This document shows, piece after piece, positions 8,767 to 17,523 of a DNA stretch of 64,000 bases. Origin of the DNA: Flavobacteriales bacterium (GTDB taxonomy: Bacteria; Bacteroidota; Bacteroidia; Flavobacteriales_F; PHOS-HE28); contig JADJCX010000001.1 in the NCBI GenBank assembly GCA_016703005.1, forward strand, positions 186,001 through 250,000, written 5' to 3'. Made by a program: the position numbers and the translations under genes. Under the pieces are notes generated by a model. It saw only the letters and a program-made list of their open reading frames with translations. It was not told where the DNA came from and did not search any database. The first letter of the stretch is position 1; each line of letters starts with the position of its first letter.

Positions 8767-8990
8767 CAGATGGCGGTCTTCCTTCGGCGACGAAGGTTCA
8801 GGGCCATCCTCCCTCCGAACAAAGCACCAGCAGCAGCCAAAAGTGAAACACCGCCATCGATCGGAATACAGGGCGGCGGCCAGCAAGGTGGCGGTCCGCC
8901 TACCGGAGGACCACCTTGAGCAAGTAGACCACCGATCGTTGGCACCAACAACACGAAGAGGAGTACGATGGAGCGTAAGGACAACCGCAT
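8766..8990 (-). CDS. Tiny PID-CTERM protein, likely exosortase substrate
   Basis: A 74-residue secreted protein. An N-terminal signal peptide (about residues 1-24, ending GGLLAQ) is followed by a 20-residue Pro/Gly-rich stretch with two cysteines (GGPPPCWPPPC). The C terminus is a tripartite sorting signal: PIDGG at 43-47, a hydrophobic helix, and the basic tail RRRRK. After removal of both ends almost only the proline-rich linker would remain. An in-frame ATG 36 bases upstream exists, but a promoter element overlaps it, favouring this start. The stop overlaps the exosortase start (TGATG). Confidence 0.85.
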   Translation of the reverse strand: MRLSLRSIVLLFVLLVPTIGGLLAQGGPPVGGPPPCWPPPCIPIDGGVSLLAAAGALFGGRMALNLRRRRKTAI

Positions 8991-9022
8991 TTTCAGTCGA
9001 ACAGGGTCTGGATCAGGAGTGG

Positions 9023-9031
9023 CCAAAAGTA
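9023..9031 (-). promoter_or_regulatory. Putative promoter -7 element of the exosortase unit
   Basis: Reads TACTTTTGG on the minus strand, 32 bases before the ATG of the PID-CTERM gene. The divergent promoter of the polysaccharide kinase lies about 120 bases away in the same 219-base intergenic region. Confidence 0.5.
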
Positions 9032-9150
9032 GAAGAATTGTGATCCGTGGTTCAATACAACTTCAACAGCTTATCAGCATGCTCCGACCAATGCCGGGAT
9101 ACCCTTGACGGACGGCCCATCCCGGCTGACCGGATCATCTGGTGCGGGTC

Positions 9151-9159
9151 TATATTCGC
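9151..9159 (+). promoter_or_regulatory. Putative promoter -7 element of the polysaccharide locus
   Basis: Reads TATATTCGC, 50 bases before the ATG of the tyrosine autokinase gene. It is a full match to the TAnnTT[C/T]GC pattern and would leave a leader of roughly 45 bases. Confidence 0.5.
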
Positions 9160-9209
9160 GCCCGCTTTCGCCGACCTGTCGGGACCTCGGAAGCATATGT
9201 AGCGCGAAC

Positions 9210-11663
9210 ATGGCAGCAGCGAAGGCATCGGTAAAGGGTGGCGTGATCGATGCCAATGATCTGCGCTTCTTCCTCCGGATCGTCTCGAAAAACTGGTACT
9301 TGGTGGTGGTAGCCGTAGTGCTAAGCGCGGCATTGAGCTACCTCTATAGCTACAAGTTGCCCGAAGTGCATGGGGCCAGTACCCAAATACTGCTCAAGGA
9401 CAGGGAGGTCTTCAACTACCAGAGCCAGATCTACCAGAACATCGGTTACTACGCCGCCTACGGCGATATCGTGAACCAGAAGCGGGTGCTGACCAGCTAC
9501 GACATGATCGACCGCACGCTGGACAAGCTTGATTTCGACATCAGCTACTATGTGCGGGGCCGACTGAAGACCACCGAAAAATACCACGAGCTGCCCTTCG
9601 AAGTGGAGGTGAAGCTCTTGGACAAGAGCCTGTACGAGAAGCCCATCGACCTGAAGATCATCGATACGGAGAACTTCACCATCACCTACGACGGGGGGAA
9701 GGAGGGCAGGATCCCGCGAACACTGCCCTTCAATGCGGATACGAGCGCAGGGAACGACATGCGGATCAGGGTGCAATGGCTGAAGCACATCAATAACTCC
9801 GACTTGTCATCGTTGGCCGAAGGTGACTACCAGTTCGTGATCCACAGCCGTCCTTGGTTGGTGAACAAGTACAAGAGCAGTATGGAGGTGGAGAACCTTG
9901 AGTTCACCAGCATACTGGAAGTGAAAGTCGAGGATGAGAAGCCCGAGCGGGCGAAGCTCTTCCTCGATAGTTTGAGCGTGCTTTATATCCAATACACTCT
10001 GCAGAGCGAGTTCGACATCAACGAGAATACGATGGGTTACATCGACCTGCAGCTGGGCGAGGTGACCGTGATCCTGAACAAATTCGAGGACGATCTGCAA
10101 GCCTATAAGGAAAACAGGAACATTCTTGACCTCGGCCGCGAGGAAGACATCTACTTCGACCAATTGGCCAATTTCGATAACAATCGAAGACAATATCAAT
10201 TGATGATCGAAAGCCTCAATTCACTGGAGGAGTATGTGCTCAACATCGGTGACGAGGAACTACTTCCGCCCAGCTTCTACGTTCTGCAGAACGACATATT
10301 CCTCACCTCCAGCGTGAGCGACCTGTATACCATGCAGTTGAGCCGCAACCGCATGTTGCAGGACGCGACCGAGGAAAACCAAGCGATCACAAAACTCGAC
10401 GAAACGATCCAACTCGGGCGCAACAATCTTCTTACGTACATCGGCAACGATCGCAAGGCGATACAGGACAAGGTGGAGGATGTTGAGAAGCAGATCGCCG
10501 ATTATGAGCGCATGATCAAACGCATACCGCAGAGTCAGCGCGATATGCTAAACATAGACCGCAAAGTGCAGGTGAACGAGAAGTTGTACGTTTTCCTGCT
10601 GGAGAAACGAGCGAACACGGTGATCGCGAAAGCGGGTATCATACCACAGACCAAGGTGATCGAACGCGCCCGTGGTCTCGGGGTCGTGCGCCCGGACAAG
10701 CTGAGCATCCTGTATTCTTTCATCGTTGGTGGATTGATCCTGTCGTTGATCGTGGTGTTCGTTCGCGTGATGTTCTATGATCGTGTGGAGAACGCGGAAC
10801 AGTTGCGGGCAATGACGCAAGTGCCCGTTTTCGGCGAGATCATTTCAAGCGAGAAGGCCGAGGAGAATTACGTTGTGGTCGACAGTGACCCGAAGGCGGC
10901 CATCACCGAGAGTTTCCGCACGGTGCGCACGAACTTGGAGTACTTGCCACAAACACCCAATGGCAAGGTGGTGATGGTAACGAGCTATCGCCCTAACGAA
11001 GGCAAGACCTTTTGCAGTGTGAACCTCAGCGCGATCCTTGCGAAGGCGGGCAAGGTGTTGCTGCTCGAACTCGACCTGCACAAGCCCAAAGTAGGTACAG
11101 GGCTTGGCATGAGCAGTCCGACCGGTATCAGCAACCTGATGGTGGGCAAGGCTGCCATACCCGACGTGATATTGCCGACGCAGATCGAGAACTTCCATGT
11201 GATCTTGAGCGGCCCCACACCGCCCAACGCCAGTGAACTTGTCTTGAGCAAGCACATGGCCGAATTGTTCGAGTACGGTCGGAAACACTACGACTATGTG
11301 ATGATCGATACCCCGCCTGTGGGATTGATCAGTGATGCTCTGGTGATGATGAAGCTTGCGGATGCGACCTTGTTCGTGGTCAACACGCGCTTCGCGAACA
11401 AGGACCACCTCAAGAGCGCCTTGGAAGTGCACCAAGCGAACCCGGTGCACAACTTCGGCTTCATCCTCAACGGGGTGAGGATGAAGAAGAGCAAATACTA
11501 CTACAACACGAACTATGGGTATGGCTACCGCTATGCCTATGGCTACGGTTATGGCAGCGGCTATGGATACGGGTACGGATACGGTCGTAAGCGTAAGGGC
11601 AAGAAGGAAGGAGATGAGAAGGATGTCCCCGGGAATGACGTGCGGCCGGATACACGGGCCTGA
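9210..11663 (+). CDS. Polysaccharide co-polymerase/tyrosine autokinase (Wzc-like BY-kinase)
   Basis: An inner-membrane protein of 817 residues that sets chain length and export of a polysaccharide through autophosphorylation. An N-terminal Wzz domain begins after a transmembrane helix (WYLVVVAVVLSAALSYLY) and is followed by a large coiled periplasmic region (about residues 150-500). A second helix lies near 505-525. The BY-kinase domain shows Walker A (YRPNEGKTF, about 590), Walker A' (LLELDLHKP, about 617) and Walker B (YVMIDTPPVG, about 695). The tail has 14 tyrosines in Gly-Tyr repeats. The chosen ATG follows a promoter element; the longer frame start is not needed. It opens the glycan locus. 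Confidence 0.93.
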   Translation: MAAAKASVKGGVIDANDLRFFLRIVSKNWYLVVVAVVLSAALSYLYSYKLPEVHGASTQILLKDREVFNYQSQIYQNIGYYAAYGDIVNQKRVLTSYDMIDRTLDKLDFDISYYVRGRLKTTEKYHELPFEVEVKLLDKSLYEKPIDLKIIDTENFTITYDGGKEGRIPRTLPFNADTSAGNDMRIRVQWLKHINNSDLSSLAEGDYQFVIHSRPWLVNKYKSSMEVENLEFTSILEVKVEDEKPERAKLFLDSLSVLYIQYTLQSEFDINENTMGYIDLQLGEVTVILNKFEDDLQAYKENRNILDLGREEDIYFDQLANFDNNRRQYQLMIESLNSLEEYVLNIGDEELLPPSFYVLQNDIFLTSSVSDLYTMQLSRNRMLQDATEENQAITKLDETIQLGRNNLLTYIGNDRKAIQDKVEDVEKQIADYERMIKRIPQSQRDMLNIDRKVQVNEKLYVFLLEKRANTVIAKAGIIPQTKVIERARGLGVVRPDKLSILYSFIVGGLILSLIVVFVRVMFYDRVENAEQLRAMTQVPVFGEIISSEKAEENYVVVDSDPKAAITESFRTVRTNLEYLPQTPNGKVVMVTSYRPNEGKTFCSVNLSAILAKAGKVLLLELDLHKPKVGTGLGMSSPTGISNLMVGKAAIPDVILPTQIENFHVILSGPTPPNASELVLSKHMAELFEYGRKHYDYVMIDTPPVGLISDALVMMKLADATLFVVNTRFANKDHLKSALEVHQANPVHNFGFILNGVRMKKSKYYYNTNYGYGYRYAYGYGYGSGYGYGYGYGRKRKGKKEGDEKDVPGNDVRPDTRA
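11499..11586 (+). repeat. Tyr-Gly codon repeat encoding the autokinase tail
   Basis: Alternating TAC/TAT and GGx codons encode a run of about 30 residues with 14 tyrosines. Tyrosine clusters at this place are the usual autophosphorylation sites of BY-kinases; the strict GY alternation is unusually regular. Confidence 0.8.
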
Positions 11664-11703
11664 TCGCCTCCAATTCAACTGACCAGGGGGAACAAGACGT
11701 AGA

Positions 11704-12567
11704 ATGTCCAACGCATCAGCGAGCGAGCGAGAGACTTTCATCGGCCCGGATGGCCCATGGTGGAAGCTCGACGTTGCGGAACTCTGGCGTTACCGTGATC
11801 TGGTGTGGTTGCTCGTACGCAGGGACATCACCGCGGTATACAAACAAACAGTGCTCGGCCCGTTGTGGCATGTGGTGCAACCACTGCTCACATCATTCAT
11901 GTTCGCGCTCATCTTCGGTCGGGCCGCTGGTTTCGCACCCAAGGAGATACCTGGCATGCTGTTCTACTTGAGCGGCTTGGTGCCTTGGTTCTTCTTCGCG
12001 AACGTGGTGAACAAGACCAGTAAGACCTTCACAGCGAATGCGGCGCTGATGGGTAAGGTTTACTTCCCCCGCCTCGCTGTGCCACTGAGCGTGGCCATCA
12101 GCAATCTGGCCAGTTTCGGTATACAGTTCTTTGCTTTCCTCGTGCTGTTGATCGGCTATCACGTCTTCGATCCGGCCTTCACGTGGAGCCCTTCGCCTGC
12201 GCTATTGTTGCTGCCGGTGCTTGTGGTGATAATGGGCTTGTTGGGGTTGGGAGCAGGGATCTTGATCAGCGCCCTCACCACCAAGTACCGCGATCTCAGT
12301 TTCCTGGTCGGCTTCGGTGTGCAGCTGCTCATGTACGCCAGCCCCGTCATCTTCCCGCTTTCCCGGTTGCAGAACTTCCCGATGCTGCTCACGCTCTTCA
12401 ACGTGAACCCGATGACGAGCGTGATCGAAAGCATGCGCGCGGTCTTTTTCGGCCAGCCGATCCCGTGGGGCGGACTTGGTTACACGTGCGTGTTCACCCT
12501 CTGCATACTGATGCTGGGAACGGCGGTCTTCAACAAAGTCGAGCGGTCCTTCGCCGATATCGTCTGA
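11704..12567 (+). CDS. Polysaccharide ABC exporter, permease (Wzm-like)
   Basis: A 287-residue ABC-2 type permease that exports O-antigen or capsule chains across the inner membrane. The N terminus carries the cytoplasmic lead-in WRYRDLVWLLVRRDITAVYKQTVLGPLW, typical of Wzm/KpsM relatives, followed by about six transmembrane helices. The motif ALTTKYRDLSFLVGFGVQ and the C-terminal helix before FNKVERSFADIV fit the family. It lies three bases upstream of the ATP-binding subunit and about 40 bases after the kinase gene. Confidence 0.92.
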   Translation: MSNASASERETFIGPDGPWWKLDVAELWRYRDLVWLLVRRDITAVYKQTVLGPLWHVVQPLLTSFMFALIFGRAAGFAPKEIPGMLFYLSGLVPWFFFANVVNKTSKTFTANAALMGKVYFPRLAVPLSVAISNLASFGIQFFAFLVLLIGYHVFDPAFTWSPSPALLLLPVLVVIMGLLGLGAGILISALTTKYRDLSFLVGFGVQLLMYASPVIFPLSRLQNFPMLLTLFNVNPMTSVIESMRAVFFGQPIPWGGLGYTCVFTLCILMLGTAVFNKVERSFADIV

Positions 12568-12569
12568 TC

Positions 12570-13439
12570 ATGGAAGGGATCGCGATACGTGTTACCGATG
12601 TCCACAAACGCTACCGGTTGGGTGTGTTCGGCGGCACCACGTTGGCCGAGGATATCAAAGCCTGGTGGGCGAAGGTGAACGGACGACCCGACCCACGCGT
12701 GCCCATCGGTAAAGAGCATGTGGCGCAGCGGTCTGGTGAGTTTTTCCTAGCGCTTCGCGGACTGAGTTTCGATGTTCACCAAGGTGAGATCGTTGGTGTG
12801 ATCGGCCGGAATGGTGCGGGTAAGAGCACGTTGCTGAAGTTGATGTCCAGGATCACCTCCCCAACGTCAGGGACGATCCGCATCAAGGGCCGCACAAGCA
12901 GTTTGCTGGAAGTGGGCACAGGCTTCAACCCCGAACTGACCGGTCGCGAGAACATCTTCTTGAACGGTGCCATTCTCGGCATGCGGAAGCACGAGATCGA
13001 AGCAAAGCTGGAGGAGATCATTGCGTTCAGTGGTATCGAACATCACATCGATTCACCCGTGAAACGTTATAGTAGCGGAATGCGGGTTCGGCTGGGTTTC
13101 GCGGTTGCGGCCCACCTGGAACCCGAAGTGCTGATCATTGATGAAGTACTTGCCGTTGGGGATGCGGAGTTCCAGCGTAAGTGCCTGGGAAAGATGAAGG
13201 ATGTCGCGAGCAGCGGGCGCACCATCCTTTTCGTGAGCCATAATATGACATCGGTACGAAGTCTATGCAACCGTGTGATATGGCTTCAGGATGGCAAGGT
13301 GGCCATGGACGGGCCTTCGGAAGAGGTGGTGACCGCATACCTGCGCACTTATGCCAGCCTCAACGACACCGTGGAATGGACCGCCGAGGCTGCGCCGGAA
13401 CGAGCGCGTGCGTTTGCGGAGTGTTTCAGTGGAACATGA
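12570..13439 (+). CDS. Polysaccharide ABC exporter, ATP-binding subunit (Wzt-like), separated from its C-terminal domain
   Basis: A 289-residue ABC ATPase. Walker A is GRNGAGKST, the signature region is VKRYSSGMRVRLGFAVAAHL, and Walker B is LIIDEVLAVGD, followed by the Wzt/TagH-type phrase AEFQRKCLGKM. The N terminus has the short insertion (GGTTLAEDIKAWW) of O-antigen ATPases. The frame stops at 13437-13439, but the bases before the stop read ERVRLRSVSVE in another frame. That is the usual start of the Wzt linker, so the protein was probably continuous with the next frame and is broken by indels near 13396-13399 and 13459-13461. Confidence 0.9.
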   Translation: MEGIAIRVTDVHKRYRLGVFGGTTLAEDIKAWWAKVNGRPDPRVPIGKEHVAQRSGEFFLALRGLSFDVHQGEIVGVIGRNGAGKSTLLKLMSRITSPTSGTIRIKGRTSSLLEVGTGFNPELTGRENIFLNGAILGMRKHEIEAKLEEIIAFSGIEHHIDSPVKRYSSGMRVRLGFAVAAHLEPEVLIIDEVLAVGDAEFQRKCLGKMKDVASSGRTILFVSHNMTSVRSLCNRVIWLQDGKVAMDGPSEEVVTAYLRTYASLNDTVEWTAEAAPERARAFAECFSGT

Positions 13440-13460
13440 TCGGAACAAGGGATTGCTGAC

Positions 13461-13826
13461 ATGGCGATCGCCATCAGCATCCGGATCGGGTTCGACACCA
13501 TGGACATCGCAGATGGTACCCTGAACGTCGGCATACTCCTCTTCAATGGGGATGATGTGCTCTTGTTCTCGTCTTCTCTGATGGAGCGGACGCGTGCCCG
13601 CACAGTCGTAGGTTCTAATTGTGTGCGGTGCATTATCCCTGCCGAATTCATGAACGTGGGGGACTATCGGGTCACCATAATGTTCTACCACAACGCGAAA
13701 CGCCTGCTGCGTGTTGATGAGACCGTGGCGTTCGCTGTCCACGATGCTGAGCGCGAAGGCGCTTGGCATGGCCGTCGAAAAGGTGTCGTGATCCCCGCTT
13801 TGTCATGGGAATTGGTGGAACAATGA
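13461..13826 (+). CDS. Wzt C-terminal carbohydrate-binding-type domain, likely the detached end of the ATPase
   Basis: A 121-residue segment with alternating strands (GTLNVGILLFNGDDVLLFSSS, VGDYRVTIMFYHN, VDETVAFAVHD) as in the beta-sandwich of Wzt-type ATPases, which recognises the end of the glycan to be exported. With the upstream ATPase the total is about 418 residues, the usual length of a two-domain Wzt. It could be a separate polypeptide, but the broken linker upstream argues for one gene with sequence errors. Its stop overlaps the next start (ATGA). Confidence 0.75.
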   Translation: MAIAISIRIGFDTMDIADGTLNVGILLFNGDDVLLFSSSLMERTRARTVVGSNCVRCIIPAEFMNVGDYRVTIMFYHNAKRLLRVDETVAFAVHDAEREGAWHGRRKGVVIPALSWELVEQ

Positions 13827-14626
13827 GGTGGTTGGGCAGGCTTGCCGAGCCCCTACGCCCGCATCTGCTGCCAACATTTCTCATCGTGGGCGCGCAGAAA
13901 GCAGGTACCAGTGCTTTGTTCAAGATGTTGGCGCAACATCCCAAGGTGATCGCCCCCAAGGTGAAAGAACTGGAGTTCTTCACCGATCCTGCGTATCCGA
14001 CGAAAAGCATACGGGACTATTCAAAGCATTTTCCACTGCAACCGTTTCGCGGCCGCGGATTCACAACGTTCGAAGCCACGCCTTCCTACTTGTTCGATCC
14101 GATCGTGCCACAACGCATCCACGACCTCTTCCCCTCCATGCACATTGTCGTTGTGCTCCGCGATCCGGCAATGCGGGCCTTCAGTGCGTGGAACATGTTC
14201 CGGCAATTCGAGCACCACGCGAAGTATTCAGCGCTGTTCGATCCGCGCACGTTCGAACAAGCTGTGGAAGATGAACTCCTTGGGATGTCTGTGCGATCAG
14301 CCCATCGCTATTTGGCCAATGGCAACTATGCTGAGCAGTTGCGTCCTTACCTGCGGCACTTCGGTCGTGCTCGTGTGCATGTGATCAATTACAAAGACTT
14401 GAAACGCGATCCGGCAACACAACTGCAGGGGATCTGCGCGGCCGTGGGCCTGTCTCCATTTCCGGGTGGACTGCCCACGCAGGTCAAAGCCAACGAACGT
14501 CCTTATGCCGATCGCATGGGTCCTGAGGTCGCCGCCCGCTTGCGCTCCCATTTTGCGCCCGGCTTGCTCGAGTTGGAGGTGTTGTTGGGTGCGCCCATCG
14601 ACCTTCTGGAACCCCCTCTGGTGTGA
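13823..14626 (+). CDS. Sulfotransferase family protein
   Basis: A 267-residue PAPS-dependent sulfotransferase likely to act on the glycan. The 5'-phosphosulfate loop is FLIVGAQKAGTSALF (about residues 17-31) and the 3'-phosphate-binding motif is VVVLRDPAMRAFSAWN (about 110-125). The C-terminal region FGRARVHVINYKDLKRDP matches the heparan-sulfotransferase-like fold. The ATG at 13823 overlaps the preceding stop; a longer frame start upstream is less likely. The presence implies a sulfated polysaccharide. No PAPS-synthesis genes are in the window. Confidence 0.87.
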   Translation: MRWLGRLAEPLRPHLLPTFLIVGAQKAGTSALFKMLAQHPKVIAPKVKELEFFTDPAYPTKSIRDYSKHFPLQPFRGRGFTTFEATPSYLFDPIVPQRIHDLFPSMHIVVVLRDPAMRAFSAWNMFRQFEHHAKYSALFDPRTFEQAVEDELLGMSVRSAHRYLANGNYAEQLRPYLRHFGRARVHVINYKDLKRDPATQLQGICAAVGLSPFPGGLPTQVKANERPYADRMGPEVAARLRSHFAPGLLELEVLLGAPIDLLEPPLV

Positions 14627-14629
14627 GGT

Positions 14630-14638
14630 TACATTTGC
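14630..14638 (+). promoter_or_regulatory. Putative promoter -7 element of the DegT-family gene
   Basis: Reads TACATTTGC, 16 bases before the ATG. It runs directly into a C7 tract (14638-14644) at about the expected transcription start. Confidence 0.5.
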
Positions 14639-14654
14639 CCCCCCTCACCCAAAA

Positions 14655-15736
14655 ATGGTGCATCCGATCCACGTTACCCGCGCATTCATGCCTCCGATAG
14701 AGGAGTACAATGCCTTGGTGGCCGAGGTTTGGGCAAGTGGGCAGCTCACCAACCAAGGAGCCTTGGCTTTGCGATTGGAAGCTGCGCTCGATCATACACT
14801 TGGCGCCCAAGGCACCCTGCTTGCGGGTAATGGGACCATCGCCATCCAACTAGCGATCAAAGCACTTGGTCTGACAGGGGAGGTGATCACGACCCCATAC
14901 TCCTACGCCGCTACGACCACAAGCTTGATCTGGGAGGGCCTTACACCGGTGTTCGCGGACATCGACCCGATGACCTTCTGCCTTGACCCGGCCCGGATCG
15001 AGGAACGGATCACCACACGTACCAGCGCGATACTTGCCACCCACGTTTATGGCATTCCATGCGATGTCGAAGCCATTGAGGCCATAGCACATGCGCACCG
15101 ACTGAAGGTGATCTACGATGCGGCGCATGGCTACGGAACCACCTACAAAGGGCGTGGATTGGCCACCTACGGTGACGTCTCAACACTCAGTTTTCATGCG
15201 ACCAAACTGTTCCACACGGCGGAAGGTGGAGCCATGGTGGCAGGTGATCCAGCAGTCCGCGAGCAACTGAAACTGCTTCGCAGTTTCGGACACATTGGCG
15301 ATGTGCATTTCGCAGCTGGCGTGAACGGAAAGAACAGCGAACTGCACGCCGCTATGGGCTGGCGGTATTGCCTCATATGCGAACGATCATGCAACGGCGC
15401 AAAGAGCAGTGGCTCCGCTATGCGGAGGTGCTGCGCGGTGCCGACCTGCAGACCCTTACTATTCCGTCGGATACGGAATTCAACCATGCATACTTCCCCA
15501 TTGTGCTTCGAGACGGTGGGGTACGTGAGCGAGTAGCACTTGCAATGAACGCTCAGGGCATCTTTCCGCGGCGGTATTTCTATCCTTCATTGGATCGGCT
15601 GCCATACGTCCAACGCTCTGGCCATTGCCCGATCAGCAATTCGGTCGCTGAGCGCGTGCTGTGCTTGCCCCTTTACCATTCCTTATCGGCGAACGATCAG
15701 CAACTCGTGGTGGATGCCCTGCTCAAAGCGCTCTGA
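14655..15736 (+). pseudogene. DegT/DnrJ/EryC1/StrS sugar aminotransferase, one frameshift
   Basis: PLP aminotransferase for nucleotide-linked 3- or 4-keto sugars. The first segment shows GNGTIAIQLAIKALGL, TPYSYAATTTSLIWEG, DAAHGYGTTYKG and the PLP-lysine motif SFHATKLFHTAEGGAMV. The frame breaks near base 15360, where one missing T converts AMGLAVLPHM into AMGWRYCLIC. The remainder is in another frame (MRTIMQRRKEQWLRYAEVL, EFNHAYFPIVLRDGG, FPRRYFYPSLDRLPY) and ends at 15736. Restored length is about 360 residues, normal for the family. It starts at an ATG 16 bases after a promoter motif. Confidence 0.85.
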
Positions 15737-15846
15737 GCAGCGAGCGCATCGCGAAACTGCCCCGGATCGGCATCCCATGACCGATCGGAGCTTGCATGGA
15801 ATAACCATTCACTGGGAACAGCTGCCCATACTTCTGTGATCATCGC

Positions 15847-16818
15847 ATGAAGCCTGCTGTCGGAAAACCACACCCTCGGATCACGGTCGTCGTCCCCACG
15901 TATCAACACGCGGCGTTCATAGGGGCCTGCCTGGACAGCATACTCGGCCAGCGCTGTTCCCATCCATATAACATTCTCATCGGCGAGGATGGTTCCACGG
16001 ATGGAACGCGGGAGATCTGTCTGGCCTACCAGCAACGCCACCCTGACCGAATAGAGGTTTTGCTGAACGATAGGAAGAACGTGATCCATGTCCAAGGCTC
16101 ACCGACCGGCCGATGGAATGTGTTGAACTTGTACCGCCGCGCCACGGGCGAATTGGTCGCCTTGTGCGAAGGTGATGACCGCTGGTGCGACCCTGAAAAG
16201 TTGCAACGTCAAGCCGATCTGTTGCTCGGGGATAAGAGCATCGCTGGCTGCTTTCACGATACTGCCGTGATCAATGGGAACGGCGATCGCACCGGAAACC
16301 TGTTCCGCGATGGAACACCCGATAGGCTGCGGCTTGCTGATCTGTTGCGCACGCGGTCTTTGATCCATCCATCGGCGTTCATGTTCCGCAACTACCGTCA
16401 ATTCGATCGGCATCCCAGCTGGTTCAGTACGGTAGGCTCCTTCGACATGGTGTTGTTCGCCACAGTAGCGGATCGTGGCGATCTGTTGAAGGTGCCAGGA
16501 GTGCTCAGCGAGTACCGGAAACATGCTGGCGGCATCACGGACAAGGCACACAACATCGGGGTGCGTGTCCACTTCCATCGCATGGCCATGTGGCTGCACC
16601 TCGCAACCGACCTGCGCAATATCCCGGAGCATGACCTTCGCGTTCTGCTCGAACGGCATATGCGCGATCTGGGTGTTGAACACGGCAGGGCCAAGGCGAT
16701 AGCCGTTTGGTGGGAACTCGTGCGCGCAGCGTTCATTCCCATGGTACAAAGACCGATCAGCGCTTTGCGTTTGCTGCGCGTAGCACGACGAACACCGCCG
16801 CGGCCCAAGGCCCATTGA
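15847..16818 (+). CDS. Glycosyltransferase family 2
   Basis: A 323-residue GT-A enzyme. The nucleotide-sugar-binding region is ITVVVPTYQHAAFIGACLDS with IGEDGSTDGT. The second acidic motif ALCEGDDRWCDPEK contains the DxD-like metal site. The C-terminal part, with SLIHPSAFMFRN and VLSEYRKHAGGIT, is typical of rhamnosyl/galactosyl-type GT2 proteins, but the donor cannot be read from sequence. A 110-base gap without a gene separates it from the aminotransferase. Confidence 0.88.
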   Translation: MKPAVGKPHPRITVVVPTYQHAAFIGACLDSILGQRCSHPYNILIGEDGSTDGTREICLAYQQRHPDRIEVLLNDRKNVIHVQGSPTGRWNVLNLYRRATGELVALCEGDDRWCDPEKLQRQADLLLGDKSIAGCFHDTAVINGNGDRTGNLFRDGTPDRLRLADLLRTRSLIHPSAFMFRNYRQFDRHPSWFSTVGSFDMVLFATVADRGDLLKVPGVLSEYRKHAGGITDKAHNIGVRVHFHRMAMWLHLATDLRNIPEHDLRVLLERHMRDLGVEHGRAKAIAVWWELVRAAFIPMVQRPISALRLLRVARRTPPRPKAH

Positions 16819-16937
16819 CAGATATGGGTAGAGGTGGCCTATGTACACGTTGCGCAGCCTTATCTGAACGGTGTCGTCATATCATGCTTGCCTTGGCCGG
16901 TACCGGGGAGGATGTGATCGTCCATAGCATGTTGGTT

Positions 16938-16946
16938 TACATTCGC
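16938..16946 (+). promoter_or_regulatory. Putative promoter -7 element of the GNAT/ATP-grasp cassette
   Basis: Reads TACATTCGC, 16 bases before the ATG of the GNAT gene, in a 144-base gap. Confidence 0.55.
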
Positions 16947-16962
16947 GCGCTTTAGATCAAGC

Positions 16963-17523
16963 ATGCAACAGGATCGCCCCGATATCCATCTGAGTGCATT
17001 GAAGGCATCGGATGTACCACTGATGCTGGCATGGCGCAATGATCCCGAGATCGCCCGCATGGTGGTTTCCCCGATCCGCTTTGTTTCGTTGGAAACGGAA
17101 ACCGAATGGAACGCGCGGGCGCGTACGGAACATGAGCAAGGTCGTACGCTGCGGTTAGGTATCCGTACTATCGGCGACGACCGGCTGGTGGGTGTGCTCT
17201 TGTTCACTCACGTGGATCACGTGAACCAAAATGCGCGTACCGGTATTATGATCGGAGACCGTGCACTTTGGGGCAAAGGCCTGGCCAAGCAGGCGTACGC
17301 GATCGCTCTGCCCTATGCGTTCAACGAGTTGAACCTTCATTCGCTCAGGTCGTACGTGCTCAGTTACAACCAAGCCTCCCAAGGCCTATACCGTTCTCTC
17401 GGTTTTGTGCACGAGGGCACCCAGCGCGCAGCCATCTACAAAGGCGGCCGGTATGTGGACCTTGAGATGTTCTCGCTCCTTCGTCCGGATCATCGAGCGT
17501 CGGACACCACCGGAACGAAATGA
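16963..17523 (+). CDS. GNAT-family N-acetyltransferase (RimJ/RimL-like)
   Basis: A 186-residue acetyl-CoA-dependent acyltransferase. It opens with IHLSALKASDVPLMLAWRNDPE, the usual start of RimJ/RimL and PseH-like enzymes. The acetyl-CoA-binding stretch lies around MIGDRALWGKGLAKQAY, and YNQASQGLYRSLGFVHEG is motif B. Its stop overlaps the ATG of the ATP-grasp gene, so it should share function with the following three genes. It could acetylate an amino sugar or an amino acid made by this cassette. Confidence 0.85.
   Translation: MQQDRPDIHLSALKASDVPLMLAWRNDPEIARMVVSPIRFVSLETETEWNARARTEHEQGRTLRLGIRTIGDDRLVGVLLFTHVDHVNQNARTGIMIGDRALWGKGLAKQAYAIALPYAFNELNLHSLRSYVLSYNQASQGLYRSLGFVHEGTQRAAIYKGGRYVDLEMFSLLRPDHRASDTTGTK

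Noticed and set aside
11499..11586. CRISPR-like or tandem DNA repeat
   Set aside because: It is a coding Gly-Tyr repeat inside the kinase tail.
10845..11741. Long minus-strand open frame (298 codons) over the autokinase gene
   Set aside because: It is antisense to a clear BY-kinase domain, and its protein is His/Val-rich without motifs; a codon-bias shadow.
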